From: Rhodamnia argentea
Lineage: Eukaryota > Streptophyta > Magnoliopsida > Myrtales > Myrtaceae
Reading direction: 5' to 3'
Assembly (NCBI RefSeq): GCF_020921035.1
Contig: NC_063154.1
Coordinates: forward strand, 1,550,001 to 1,614,000
DNA: 64,000 nucleotides
Shown: piece by piece, positions 1-11,421 of the stretch
How positions within the stretch are numbered: the first letter of the stretch is position 1
How the letters are laid out: the number at the start of each line of letters is the position of its first letter
Program-made: the position numbers and the translations under genes
The notes under the pieces: generated by a model
Database searches by the model: none
Told to the model about the DNA's origin: nothing
Seen by the model: only the letters and a program-made list of their open reading frames with translations

Positions 1-1900
1 TATATATAGCATAGTACAAAGCATAACCATCAATTGCAATTACTTTTGTGCACATTATCCCTAAATTCCTAGACTGGCTTCAGTAATTGTTCTTCTTATC
101 CTTTTGACAATTTAAAGTGTCGACTTATTTGCTCCGTGTAATTGTCAGTGTAACGTACCGATTCTACGGTGCCACCTACATTTTTTCTAATTAAGTACCG
201 ATTTGTCGCGTTTTTTTGGGTACCAATAGGTTTCCTTGTGGGCTTTTGCACAGCGCAACCTTCTCACGGGCCTCACGACCATTTTAAAGCCCATCAATTA
301 GTTGCGCTTAATATTGTAATATATTTTGGACCCAAAAAAAAAAAAATATTGTAATATATCGAATAGCTTCATAATATTTTTTTCCTATTTTTCATGGATG
401 GATATCCTTTTTTGAGATTATAGGAAATCTAAAATATTTTTGAGAATAATGCAAAAATTTAATATAAACCCAAAGATCTTTCTCTATCTTTGTTAATTTT
501 CCTCCTCTCCGAAGATTAAGAAATCAAAGATAGACAAAAAGGTATGTGTTTTTGTTGTTATTGATAAATGAAAAGAATTTCGATATAATTACAAGAAATA
601 ATTATGTAGCATGGAGTGCGAGAAATCGGGCCAAAAATTTGAAATCTGATGATGTTTTCCTATTATATTAATATATGTCGAATGGTCGATAGGGCACCGA
701 TACTCGAAAGACTAAATAATAGCATACGGATACTTTTCTTCGGGGTAGATTTATTGTTAAATACTAATTCATGTGCAAAATGCAATAGTCTAATTAAATA
801 TAAATATAGGTATATTAATTATTCATGTACTTGAGAAAAATGTAAATAAAAGATAAGAGTTTATTTTGCCAGAACACTATGCAAGTTAAAAGACAAATAA
901 AAACAATTTATAAAAGGATAGGTTATAGCCAAGAGATTGGAACCCAGCGACCTCCACTTCTGCCGCATTTACAAACGTTGGTCCACCAATGAAAAGTGAC
1001 AAGGGGCTTGCTCTTGGGAAACCTCGACCAGCAAATTTTGTCAAGGCCGCACGTGATAATTATTTTATTTCTCTATTTTTTTTTAAATTTTTCTGTTTTC
1101 ATGATCATATTTGAAATATAAATTCGTTTGATAACGATATTTGATAATTTTTAGTCCACAATTATGTTTGAAATAGAAATAAGAATTCTTTATATTGCTC
1201 GCTCTCTCTCGCATGGGATCTTCTTCTCTTCCGCATCCCTATTGTCGTCTGCGATCCACCGATCGCCGCTAGTCACCATCTGTTGCACTCCAATCTGTTG
1301 GCCATAATTTGCCGGCAATCGTAGAAATTTTATGCTGTTATCGAATAAATTTCTATGTTGGGAACATAAATTTTATGTCATTATCAAACACGTTTCTCTA
1401 CTTAAAAACTCGTCAAGAGAATAGAAAAAAAATCTATTTATAGTAAGAAATAGCTTCCAACGACCCTCGCCGGCCACCAATGAGGCCAGGCAACCTTTAC
1501 CGAAGGTAGTCATCAACCAAGCCTTAGTTTTGTGTTTCTTTTCTGTAGTTATTTTTTATTTTTTTACTTTCAGCTTCTTCATTTTTTAAATCTAGTTTAG
1601 TGTATATTTCTTTTAAGCTTTTTAATATTTTTTTGACGTGGCGCTTGGTGGAAGCCACGTTGCCACCGCGTGCCTTAAGAAATTAATAAAACAAGACATA
1701 TCAGCATTTTTCTTTGGTTGGACGGAATAAACAGAAGCATTTAATTGAATTAACTTGATAAGTTTTAAGATTTTGATTGTAATTTTTAAAAATTTTAGGA
1801 TTCGGTCACAATTTCGCAAAAAGTTTAGGACTTTTAATGCAATTATCCACAAATTCGAAGAGGGTTAGAATCCTTCAAATAAATAGGCGTATCGGGAATA
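1..1900. other. AT-rich intergenic region without a supported gene
   Basis: No open frame here has a recognisable domain or convincing splice structure. About 1080-1440 there are words such as 'gataacg' and 'ttatcaaacacgtttct' facing each other, with a GC-richer stretch holding 'ccctcgccggccacc' just after, at 1455-1485. These resemble the transposons at 9684 and 21083, so this may be a decayed copy of the same family. The stretch at 1740-1860 has the 'aaaagtttaggactttt' type of repeat common in plant MITEs. Confidence 0.5.
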
Positions 1901-2175
1901 CTGTGAAGCACGTAACCAAAGCAAATCTTAGGAGTTTATAAGGTGACGATGGCGCAATTCACCAAGAAGACCTCGTTAAACTGCTTCCATGTCCTGCAAC
2001 TCCTTCTTCTCCAAGTAATCCATAATTGAGGACTCTAGAGCGTGGCTCCACCTCGCATTGCTCTCCCCATCGCCCTACGTAAGAGTCCTGGCGGTGTCGT
2101 TGAATTCTCTCGGCTGATTGTTGCCGATCGTCGGAAACCATCAATGGATTGGTGAGAACAAGGATCGGATAATCG

Positions 2176-5100
2176 ATGGAAAGCAATAACAACCCGGTGG
2201 CTAAGGCGCAGGGCGGCGCTCCTGCCGTCGAAGGCGGCGAGTGGAGGCAGAGTTGGCCGCCGGAATCCCGCAAACGGGTCGTCAACAACTTGTGAGTTCT
2301 CTTTATCGCGTATTTGTTTTTTTTTTTTTGGGGGGCGGGGGGGGAGGAGGGGGATTCCGACGTCTGTTTTCTTCACTAAGAATGTCTAAAGCAGAGGCAC
2401 ATCGAGGTCGAACTAACAAGTTGCGGGCATGGTGACGATTTTGATGGGTGAATATTTTGGGAAGATCATGTACCTAGGCACGGTGGCTATGTTTTCGGTG
2501 TCCTGACTATGTTGCCTTCAGGAAAAAGATTGCTTTTTAGTGATTTCTCGCCTGCCCTCCTCAAGGCTGCTAGATTTTTCTTCATGTGGATTGCTTCGTG
2601 TTCGCGATTCATGTCCAACAGCTTCAATCTCTCACGAATATATGGTTTTAACGTGAAGCATGGAGAACCTGATCAAGTGCGTTCCTCTTCGCGGGCAAGA
2701 GGGTCTTCCCGAAGCACAGAAGGTCGCAATGCAGTTGGAGGATAGGCTATATACTGCCGCCTCAAGTCAGGTACGTGAATAGTCTTTTCTTTTTCTAGGT
2801 TGACAGGTGTGCCGGTTCCATAAGATTGCATGATTTAGAAGCAATATCAAGACAAGAACATGCTCTCTTGGCGGACACATGTTTATAGTTATGGAGTCTG
2901 GTCATTGCATCTTGGCTGCTGGATTTACAGCTTTATTTCATATACATCCGCTGCTTGGATTGAAGTAAGTCATGCATTTGAGTAATTATGCATCAGTGGT
3001 ATTGGGAGAAAATGAGGAAATTTTCTTGCAAAGTTATAGCATGGTTTAAGGCTTTGGCTATCGTCATGTTGAGCATCTCCTTCATTTTCCTTTCAGCAAG
3101 ATTATGTACGGAGGGTATCTCTAAAGATGCTACAGATTGAGAGATGTCAGCAAAATAAAGGAGCCAATTCATTGCTGGCCAACACCAGTGGGACAAGCAA
3201 TATGCCTTCAGATCCAGGTACGAATTTAAGGCTGTCGACGATCATTTGACCCAAGTAGAGTAGAATTATTGAGAACATACATTTGGGCCGAGTACTAATC
3301 TCAGTAGACCTCTTTCACTGCATGCTCTGTCTCTGTGTCGGTTCTGCCTTGAGGTGGATGAGGGAGGTGAATATACAATGCAGATGTATTTGACATCTAA
3401 ATAATGACCAAGGCAGTCTAGTCCAAATTCTTTCGCCAGCATGTGATGAAATCAAGATGCATGATTTTTACCTACTCGCAATTTCATGTTTTTCTATGTC
3501 TTGATTTTCTTTTAACCATTGCACAAGATTTTGTACTGGATGCTTTCATGGTTTTTGTCATTTCATCAATTTCATGTCCTTTGTAGGTGCCTGGACCCAA
3601 ATTCAAAATCAAAGTCAATCAAATCCCAATCAAGCGGCAGTTAATCAGTCTCAAGCACAACATAGGACACAATGTCCTCCCAATTTATCATCCATGCCCC
3701 CTCCTGGCAACTCGAACTGGAATTCCACACCAAGTGCGGGTGGACTGAACTCCAACATGCAGCACATCCGGGTGTTCTCAGACAAGCCACAGATGGGTAT
3801 GAAGGGAAGAGATATCTCCTCAAGCATGTTTTGTAATCCTCAGAGGCAGATTCGTGGACCTGAACAGCATCAATCTCAAAATCCACAGCAGCATCTTTAC
3901 AACCAGCAGTTGCAGCGTCAGGCCATGAAGCAAAACTTTCATAATTTGTCACCGGCCACTCGATCTCAGCCTCCTCAGCAATCTGTTCTGCAGACATGCC
4001 CTATCACACAGCAAATTGTTATGCAGTCATCTCCTCTGTCTAGCCTTCATCAAAGTCAACTTTCCTATACTCAGCAATCAAAACAATCAGTGCTTCAGCA
4101 ACATCAAGAATCAGTTGCCAGGCTCCAACATCAAACACAACATACAAGTGCCTACCCAGTGCCTCCACAACAGCAGAATATAGGACAACAGGCCACTGTA
4201 TTGAATATGCCACAAAATAACTTCATCAACCAGCATAGCAGCCTGATGAATATGCAGCAGCAACTGCAGAATGACATTCCAAACCAGGTGAGGCAGCAAC
4301 ATTCTTTGGTAGCGCAAAAAGACATTCTCTCCAATGAAAATAAACTGAAGTTGAGGGCTCACGTTGATGTCTCTGGATTGCAGCAGCAGCAAGTGCAGCA
4401 ACAATTTGTGCGGACTCAATATGGGTGCTCTAGCAAACAGGGGTGTATGCAAGAGCCTCCCAATTATTTACCATCTGGTTCCTACCATTCTGGAATGCAG
4501 AGAAATTTACAAGCGTCAAGATCATCAATGCAGCACCAGAGTATGACAAATCAACAAATGCAGTCATTCCCATCACAAGTGCCCCTTCCAGGAACATCGA
4601 GTATGTTATTTACCATTGTGTGAATCATCCTAGCCTTGTTTGTAGTGCACCTGTTGTAAATGAATATCTACATCCTCTAGTTTGGATTTCAGATATGAAG
4701 AGTTTTGCCTTCAATTTTGCAGAATCTCTTGATTCCATCTCTCAAACAGATACTGCTTGTGCTGGCAATTGGCAAGAGGAATCTTTTCAAAAGGTAGTTC
4801 AATGTGATTTAATCTGTTGAGCATAATTTGACCAAATTGGATGGCTGCAGTCATGCCCTTCGGTCTTCACCGTGTTACTAAGTTATGGATTGTAGGAATT
4901 TTCTAGTATGATAAGCAGCAGTGGTGGACCATTGTGAATTGCGAAAAAATGAGTAGATGCATGGGCTTGTGAGATGTCACCTTGAAAACCAGGAGGACCA
5001 AAAGACTGGTGGTTTTTCTGATTATTCAGTGATGTCATAGGATCTGATGAGTCACATGTTGAGAGCTAATTAGAGAGATTGCTGTTTCCTGGATTTTCTC

Positions 5101-8100
5101 TTGTTGTAATTCCATAGAACACTGTTAAATGTTTCTTCTACTTATTACTGTAAAATGGCCATGTAACTTGTACCACTTATCAAATCTGAATGGCGAACTT
5201 TCAGTATTTTGGCTTCTTAGGATGGACAGACTAAAATGAGGAGAAAGCACTCTTGTGTGCGTTTCTTTGAAACTGCCTTAATTATATTGACTAGCTTCTT
5301 CTGGATCGCAGATTAATGACATGAAGAGGCTGTATTTATCTGAATTAGAGGAAATATACAGCAGAGTTTCTATGATACTGCAGCAGGTGTGTGTCCTCAG
5401 TACTTAAGTATAGGAACGAACATTGTCATATTTAGAGTACTCATTTTAAGAAAACATGCAAGTACGAGGTTAAGCCTGCACAGTTCTTCTCTTTACAAGT
5501 TGTATTTGTATCTTCCCAGAATGGTTCTATTCCCCAGTCACCCAACTCGGGGCAATATCAAAGGTATAAGAAAATGGTGGCTCAAGTCATTTCTTTTCTG
5601 CGAGTTCCCAAAAGCAAAATCTCACCCAGTATGAAGGATAATTTGAGTTCATACGAGGAGAGCATTGTGAATATCATCAATGTAAGTAGAACTGGGAGGC
5701 TAATTCCGCTGCAGCAACCACAAGTCCCCCCACCCTCACCTCATATGCAGTCCATGCCGCCTGAACAATCCCCAGCTCAGTTTCCTCCTGTCCTGTCACC
5801 TGGAATAGATATGTCAGAAACCACTGTTAATTTTCAGTGCAACCCAAACATGCTTCAGTTTAATTATCTGAATCAACATCAGGAGCGACGGATGCTGCAA
5901 AATCAGCAACTTAAACAACAATTTCAAGAATGCCAGGTGCAGCCACAGCTGATGCAGAAACAACAGATTTCACAGCAGCTACCTGCATGCTTGCAGACTT
6001 ATCAGATGTCACAGCCTCATCAAATGGGCGATCCAAATGACTCAAAGATGAGAAGTGTCGGACCAGGATCTATCTCTCAGCAACATCGTTTATCTGGATA
6101 TCGGTCTACTCATTTAGATCAACAATTGAAATCGGGAACTTCATTGCCTAAATCTTCACAGCAGCTTCTCCCAGCGGCTTCCATTCAAATCTCAGAGCAC
6201 CCTTCTCCAGACATTGATAGGCAAAAGCTGTTGATGGCTTCCACAAAAACTGGAACTTTTTTACAATATGCAGACTCACCTTTTATAGTTCCATCCCCTG
6301 CTACTCCTTTGGGCTTCTCGCCAATGCCAGCGGAGACCAAGAAATCTATTTCAGGTCTCTCATCACTATCCAATGGTGGAAATATTGGACAGCTGCAAAC
6401 AGATGATGCACCGGCATCAACACCACCAGTTTCTATTGGGACTCCAGGAATTTCAGTCTCACCGCTGCTTGCTGAATTAAGTAGTCCAGATGGGGCTCCA
6501 TGGAAATCGGCAAAAACTTCTTCTGGAAAATCAAGTGTTACTGAAGAGCCTGTTGAGCGTCTAATTAGAGCGGTTGGTCTGGCTGATTTCTTTCAAATGC
6601 TTTTACTACATACTACGCTATATCACGATGGAGATTTGCCCCTTGAATAAATTGTAGGTGTAAGTTGTTCCTGCTGTCTTTGTTTCAGGTGAACTCAGTT
6701 TCACATGAAGCTTTTCAATCTGCCGTAAGTGACATTATGTCAGTGGCCAGAGGAGGCGATTGTCTAGCTGGGACTGGACAAGGAAGTGGTTCAAGGAATG
6801 CGGTTGGTGAGGACTTGGCTGCAACATTGAAGTGCCATTTGCAATCACAAATATCCAATTTGCAAGATGAAATAAGTGGCACAAGGAAATTGAAACGCCA
6901 TGTTTGGGCGATGCCTCTGAACCTGGTGTCATCTCCAGGAAGTATGAATGATAGTTTTGCGCAAAGGACTGGTTCAGAAATTTCCGATATAGAGTCAACG
7001 GCATCATCTAGTATCAAAAGGCCGAGATATGAGGTTCTGATATTTCTTTGACATAAAAGCCATAACTTTTTGGTGCATTATAGTCATTTGTCTAGGTTAA
7101 GCCTAGTTTTGGTGTGTAACAAAACCTGTTGTATTTGGTATTGCTGTTTACTGGCTATCTTTCTTACATTAACTTACATTTCTTGAGTGCACTTGGCAGA
7201 GAACAATTTTTCAGTTGTCCTGGATACTGTTTTCTCAAAATTCTGGTCAACAGTTTTTATTTCAAGTCAATCCGGTAGTGCTGCTAGGACCAATTTATGT
7301 CTCTTCAATATAAAAGATTAAATCCAGTAGGCCTTGTGTTTGATACTTGAACCGCTGGGTTTCTAAGTCGAACGTCTTGCTCCATTCCCCGGGGTGTTTA
7401 GTCTGCCCCTTCATTTGTCTCTCTCTAATTGTTGTCTCCGAAAGATTTTAGGGAACTACAACCAACTGCTCTAAAAGCTTAAGCTGTTAGAAGAAGGTGT
7501 GGTTTAATATTTATTTATTCCAAAAGCTTAAGCTCTGATACCATGAAAGATTTTATGGGACCACAGCCAACTGCTCTAAAAGCTTAAGCTGTTACAAAAA
7601 TGCGTGGTTTAATATTTATTTATTCCAACAGTCTCCATGTGACATGTCCATGTTTAATAATCTTTACAGTACTGATGTTTGAAAGGACCCTTATGTACTG
7701 GGCTAACTTCACATGTCTTTCCTTCTCAGACTTTTCTTGCCTGCTGCCTTATGCCTTTCGGAGTGCCCTTTCTTTTCTTGTATTTGGTTTGCTGAAATGT
7801 AAATGAATACTCATGATGGGTGAAGCAAGTTTTCTTTTTGGATAAAAAGAAAACATAGCAAGTGTTAAAAGTAAACTGGTGCAGTCATCTCCCAGACGAC
7901 CACACTTCTAAACACTACAGCCACCTGGACCTTTTCCAGTAAATGGGATTAGCCAGTGGATTTTTAAGTGATTATCTTTTTCATAATCTAGAAAGAGTTG
8001 CTATGTCCATACTGAGCCAGTTGGCTTTTATTACATGATGCTAGTCTATTGAGCAGAATGATACGCATTTTTGCAGGCTAATTACGACCTCTGCGGAGAA

Positions 8101-8841
8101 ATAAAGCAGATTAACCAGCAACTTATACTCACAGTGGTCGATATTAGTGATGAAGAAGTTGATTCTCATGCAGCTTCTTCTTTTACTAAAGTAGGTGAAG
8201 GAACTATAGTTAAGTGCTCTTTCACCGGGGTGGGGATAAGTCCAATTCAAAGATCACAAACCACCTCCTTGAAAACGGTGAGATGTTTGTATGGGATTTC
8301 GTCGAATATACCTGCTTTTCTGAAGTTCATACCAATTTCTCTCTCTGATTGTTGTGCAGTCACTGATTCAGCCTTTGTGGTTGCTTCTGCCTATGAACTA
8401 TCCAAACTGCTCTCCCATACTTCTGGACAAGCTTCCAGTTGATGTCAGGTGAGAGTTTATCGTGTGAGATTTTGTAGGACATAATTAGGGGTGGTTAATG
8501 ATCCCATTCTTTTGAATTTTTAAGAACCGCCAGTTCAAGTCGGATATTGTATATCTTTGTTGCTGGTTGTTGGTCTCTTTAGTACTTACAATAACCTTTG
8601 CTTAATGTCTGAATTTCTTCTTGCAATTTTTCCCTTTTGCAGTAAAGAGGCTGAAGATCTTTCAGCTAAGGCAAAATCAAGGCTCGGCCGTGCTCTCAGA
8701 ATGCTTGCACAACCCATGTCGCTCAGAGGGATAGCGCTGAGTTGGGAAGAGAGTGTTCGAGCTGTCATTTTGGATTTTGCAAGGCAGAGCGGCGGCGGCA
8801 GCTTCAGCTCCAAATATGGAGCTTGGGAACAATGCTCCTAA
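2176..8841 (+). CDS. MED15A: Mediator complex subunit 15 (MED15a-like), 11 exons
   Basis: Tail subunit of Mediator, which links transcription activators to RNA polymerase II in the nucleus. Exons: 2176-2291, 2659-2770, 3097-3217, 3587-4600, 4693-4793, 5312-5386, 5520-6572, 6689-7033, 8077-8277, 8360-8448, 8643-8841. They sum to 3426 nt, or 1141 aa. Exons 1-3 encode a plant KIX domain (EWRQSWPPESRKRVVNN, then LYTAASSQ and DYVRRVSLKML). Exons 4 and 7 are long and rich in Gln, Ser and Pro, as in the family. Exons 5-7 hold the conserved WQEE...YLSELEEIYSRV...KSKISPSMKD block. Exons 8-11 match the C-terminal region: SAVSDIMSV, KRHVWAMPL, LLDKLPVDVSKE, and GGGSFSSKYGAWE before the stop. The match to Arabidopsis MED15a is from memory; that protein is somewhat longer (about 1335 aa). 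The start is the only ATG giving an intact KIX domain. The exon 7 donor was chosen so that ERLIRA joins VNSVSHEAF. Confidence 0.93.
7439..7630 (-). mobile_element. TRIM (terminal-repeat retrotransposon in miniature), fossil in MED15 intron 8
   Basis: Two direct repeats of about 85 bp (about 7439-7525 and 7544-7630) flank only about 20 bp. That spacer holds gctctgatacca (7532-7543), which is the complement of the initiator-Met tRNA primer binding site used by plant Copia-type and TRIM elements. The element therefore reads on the minus strand. Identical 5-bp flanks, GTCTC at 7434-7438 and 7631-7635, mark the target-site duplication. It carries no coding capacity, as is normal for TRIMs. The two LTRs differ at roughly one base in eight or nine by eye, so the insertion is old. 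Its outline looks complete apart from the very short internal region. Confidence 0.82.
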
Positions 8842-9224
8842 TTTTGAGCCTAGTGCTATTTAATAGCGCTGTTATTTCTAATCGACACGACCAATTACAG
8901 TTTTTCTTCAATCAAGACCATTGAGTTACACAACTTAGGTTGAGATTTTGATCATCAGCCGAGCATTTTGAATGTTGCCATTTTCTTTTTAAGAGCATGA
9001 GCAGTTGAGCACTGATATCTATCATCAATAATTCCTCTGTACTTTCTGTGCTTCTGCTCTAGATTTTGCTTTTGAATTGCATATTTTTGGGATTTGCTTG
9101 GTGTGACTGTTCAAGTGTTGGTTTTTGGATGGGGAGCTTGAAGTTGAAGCGGGTCTCAGTTAAGATTAGTTGACTTCAGTAGAAAGTAGTGATTATTTGT
9201 AGTTGTGTTAATCCTTTTTTCAGG

Positions 9225-9625
9225 GCAAATGCCATAAAAAACTCTAAATTATGCCCATTGTGATCCTAAACTTTTTTTGCAACATAAAAAATGTCAAATT
9301 TGTACTTGTATGACACATTTACCCTCTGTTAAAATTATTTCAATGAGCACCGTTAAAAATCTACCTATATGGACGTTAGAAAGCAAACAATAATAAAGGC
9401 GATGTTGTTTTGGCTAAAAAATCAATACGGAGGGTAAATGTGTCGTATAGGTACGAGTTTAAGAATTTTTTTTGGATAAATGTGTTGTTTAGGTATAAGT
9501 TTAAGAAAAAGATTCAGGTAAATGTGTCATTTTGGCTATAGTTTTGAGTTTTTGATATCATAAAAAGAAAAGTTGAGGATAATTGTGTCATGGCAGTACA
9601 ATTTAAGGCTTTTTGGTGGCTTTTT
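9225..9625. mobile_element. MITE, family A copy 1
   Basis: The left end (gggcaaatgccataaaaaac...) and the reverse complement of the right end (ggaaaaaagccaccaaaaag...) align over about 45-50 bp, giving long imperfect terminal inverted repeats. Sub-terminal repeats of the type 'ggtaaatgtgtc' occur several times. The core phrase 'gagcaccgttaaaaatctacctatatgg' at about 9342 recurs in the copy at 40838, showing a dispersed family. It has no coding capacity. I cannot assign the superfamily; ends are accurate to about 10 bp. Confidence 0.6.
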
Positions 9626-9683
9626 TCCTTTTTTTGATCTATTGACTCCTTAGAGAATGTTAACCATGGGTCGATGGCATTAA

Positions 9684-10152
9684 GGGCCTGTATGATAACA
9701 CTCGTTGGAAAGTGTTTCTGTTTCAAAAGTGTTCTCGGAACACTTTCGGAACAGAAACACGTATGGTTGAAAAATGTTCCACTTTTGAAAAAAGAAACAC
9801 TTTTGAAGCCAAAAAAAGAAACAAAAAAAACTTGTTTCTGGATTTTTGAACACTTTTTAGAAACAACTCGAGGGCGAGCTCGTGCAAGCCACCACCGTGC
9901 ACCATCGTTGGTGAGGAACCGAAGTGGCCGCCGTTGCTTGCTGCCGGTCGCCGCCCACAGATCGCCGGTCGCCGGTCGCCGGTGTGGCCGTCTGACGGTT
10001 GCAGATCATTCCTTTTGATGAAAAAAGTATTTTTTTTTTGTACTTGCCAAACGCGTTTTTGTTCCCGAAAATGGTAGTCGGAAACAGAAACACAAAAAAA
10101 TGTTTATGTTCCAAATATGCTCCCAGAAACATAAACGTTACCATACGCAGCC
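9684..10152. mobile_element. PIF/Harbinger-type (Tourist-like) MITE, 469 bp
   Basis: Terminal inverted repeats: GGGCCTGTATGATAAC at the left and the reverse complement GGCTGCGTATGGTAAC at the right. The element is flanked by TAA on both sides (9681-9683 and 10153-10155), the 3-bp target duplication typical of PIF/Harbinger. Arms contain repeated 'agaaacac' and 'aaagtgtttc' words. The centre (9870-10000) is GC-rich with tandem 'gccggtc' words. There is no transposase, so it is non-autonomous. Confidence 0.78.
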
Positions 10153-10619
10153 TAACTCGCTCACCGAATCTCCAAGCAATCGCAAGTCTAAGCTTAGCAA
10201 ATCACGAAAAGTCATGGCATTAGAGTTTCAATTTATTTAATTAACATTATGATTCTGAAATTAAGACACTTCCATCCATATTCTAAACAAATATCTTAGA
10301 CTCTATGTGGAATTAAAATTTTCATTCATCTAATTAACGACGCGACCTTGAAATCAAGACACTTATTTATATATAATACAGATTATTATCTTTGTGTTCA
10401 GGTGTATACGTGAAGAATGTCGTGAGAAAATTCATGGAGTGAGATCATAAATTAAAATAACTCTACATTTGCCCATAAGGAAATAAATAAAGGATGTGGG
10501 CAAATTACGAACACCGCGGATTAAAATAACATATTTTTATAGAATCTTAAACAACTTAAGAAGTAAATATATGTATAAGCATGTTTGGAAAATTTTTTAA
10601 ATAAGGGTCCGAAGTACAA

Positions 10620-11352
10620 TTAATTTCTCAAATAAAAACCTAAAATATATATTATTTCAAAAAAGTAAATATCATTTGAAGTGACATGTAATCTTAAAAA
10701 AGGACTTGACTTTAAGGATGTTTTTATCATTTACTTTTTTGTTGTTTTTTTTTTTAGCTTTATCTTTTCTTTTTTTCTTTTTTTTAAGATAAAAAAAGAT
10801 AAAAAGAAAAAAATACAAGTGAGAGGGCGGTCCCTTCGACCTATGGAGGTCGGCCCTCTCTAGAACCAAGAGAGGCCATGACCCTCTTCCAAATCTACGC
10901 GAGGGTCGTCGGCCTTCGCTCCGGACCCGAACCGGGGTCACAACCCTCTCTCGGTTATAGCAAGGTCTAGCCCTTGCCATTGGTCGGTGTGGTTGCTGGT
11001 TGCGGGCCATTGCCGATGCCCCACGAGCTAGGGGAGGTGGGTAGGCATATAAAACTATGGATAGATAGCGACATAATGCATGATGATCGAATCGGCAAGA
11101 TGGGACGATGGCCACAGACGGAAGGGTTCCTTGCTTGTAGTTTTTTTTTTTCCTTTCTAAACTTTCATCATTTTAAACATTTTCAAAAGCAGAAAAAAGG
11201 GAAAAAATTTAAAAAATAAATGAAGAAAATGCTCTTAAAATGAGGCTTTTTAAAGATTACATGGTGCCATTCTTATTTGAAATTGATATGCCATATCAGG
11301 CTATTTTTTAAAAAGAAAATAAGATTCACCTCGAATTCTTATTTGAGAAAAA
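10620..11352. mobile_element. Fold-back/MITE element with long inverted arms and GC-rich core
   Basis: The left arm (about 10620-10705; 'tttctcaaataaaaacc', 'gacatgtaatctt') aligns to the reverse complement of the right arm (about 11235-11352; 'tttctcaaataagaattc', 'accatgtaatcttt'). The core, 10810-11130, is GC-rich and contains a facing pair of its own ('gagagggcggtccc' / 'gtcggccctctc'). No coding capacity and no clear target duplication were found. Its right end lies only about 70 bp before the KDPG aldolase start codon. Confidence 0.5.
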
Positions 11353-11421
11353 GATTTGGAATTTTTTCATATATTTGTATAGCGTGCAAATTTTAGAGGA
11401 GAAAAATCTGGCTATTTGGAT

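Noticed and set aside
3641-4452. Minus-strand open frames opposite MED15 exon 4 (118, 113 and 60 aa)
   Set aside because: They mirror the CAG/CAA-rich coding exon, read as Leu/Cys/His-rich low complexity, and have no motif.
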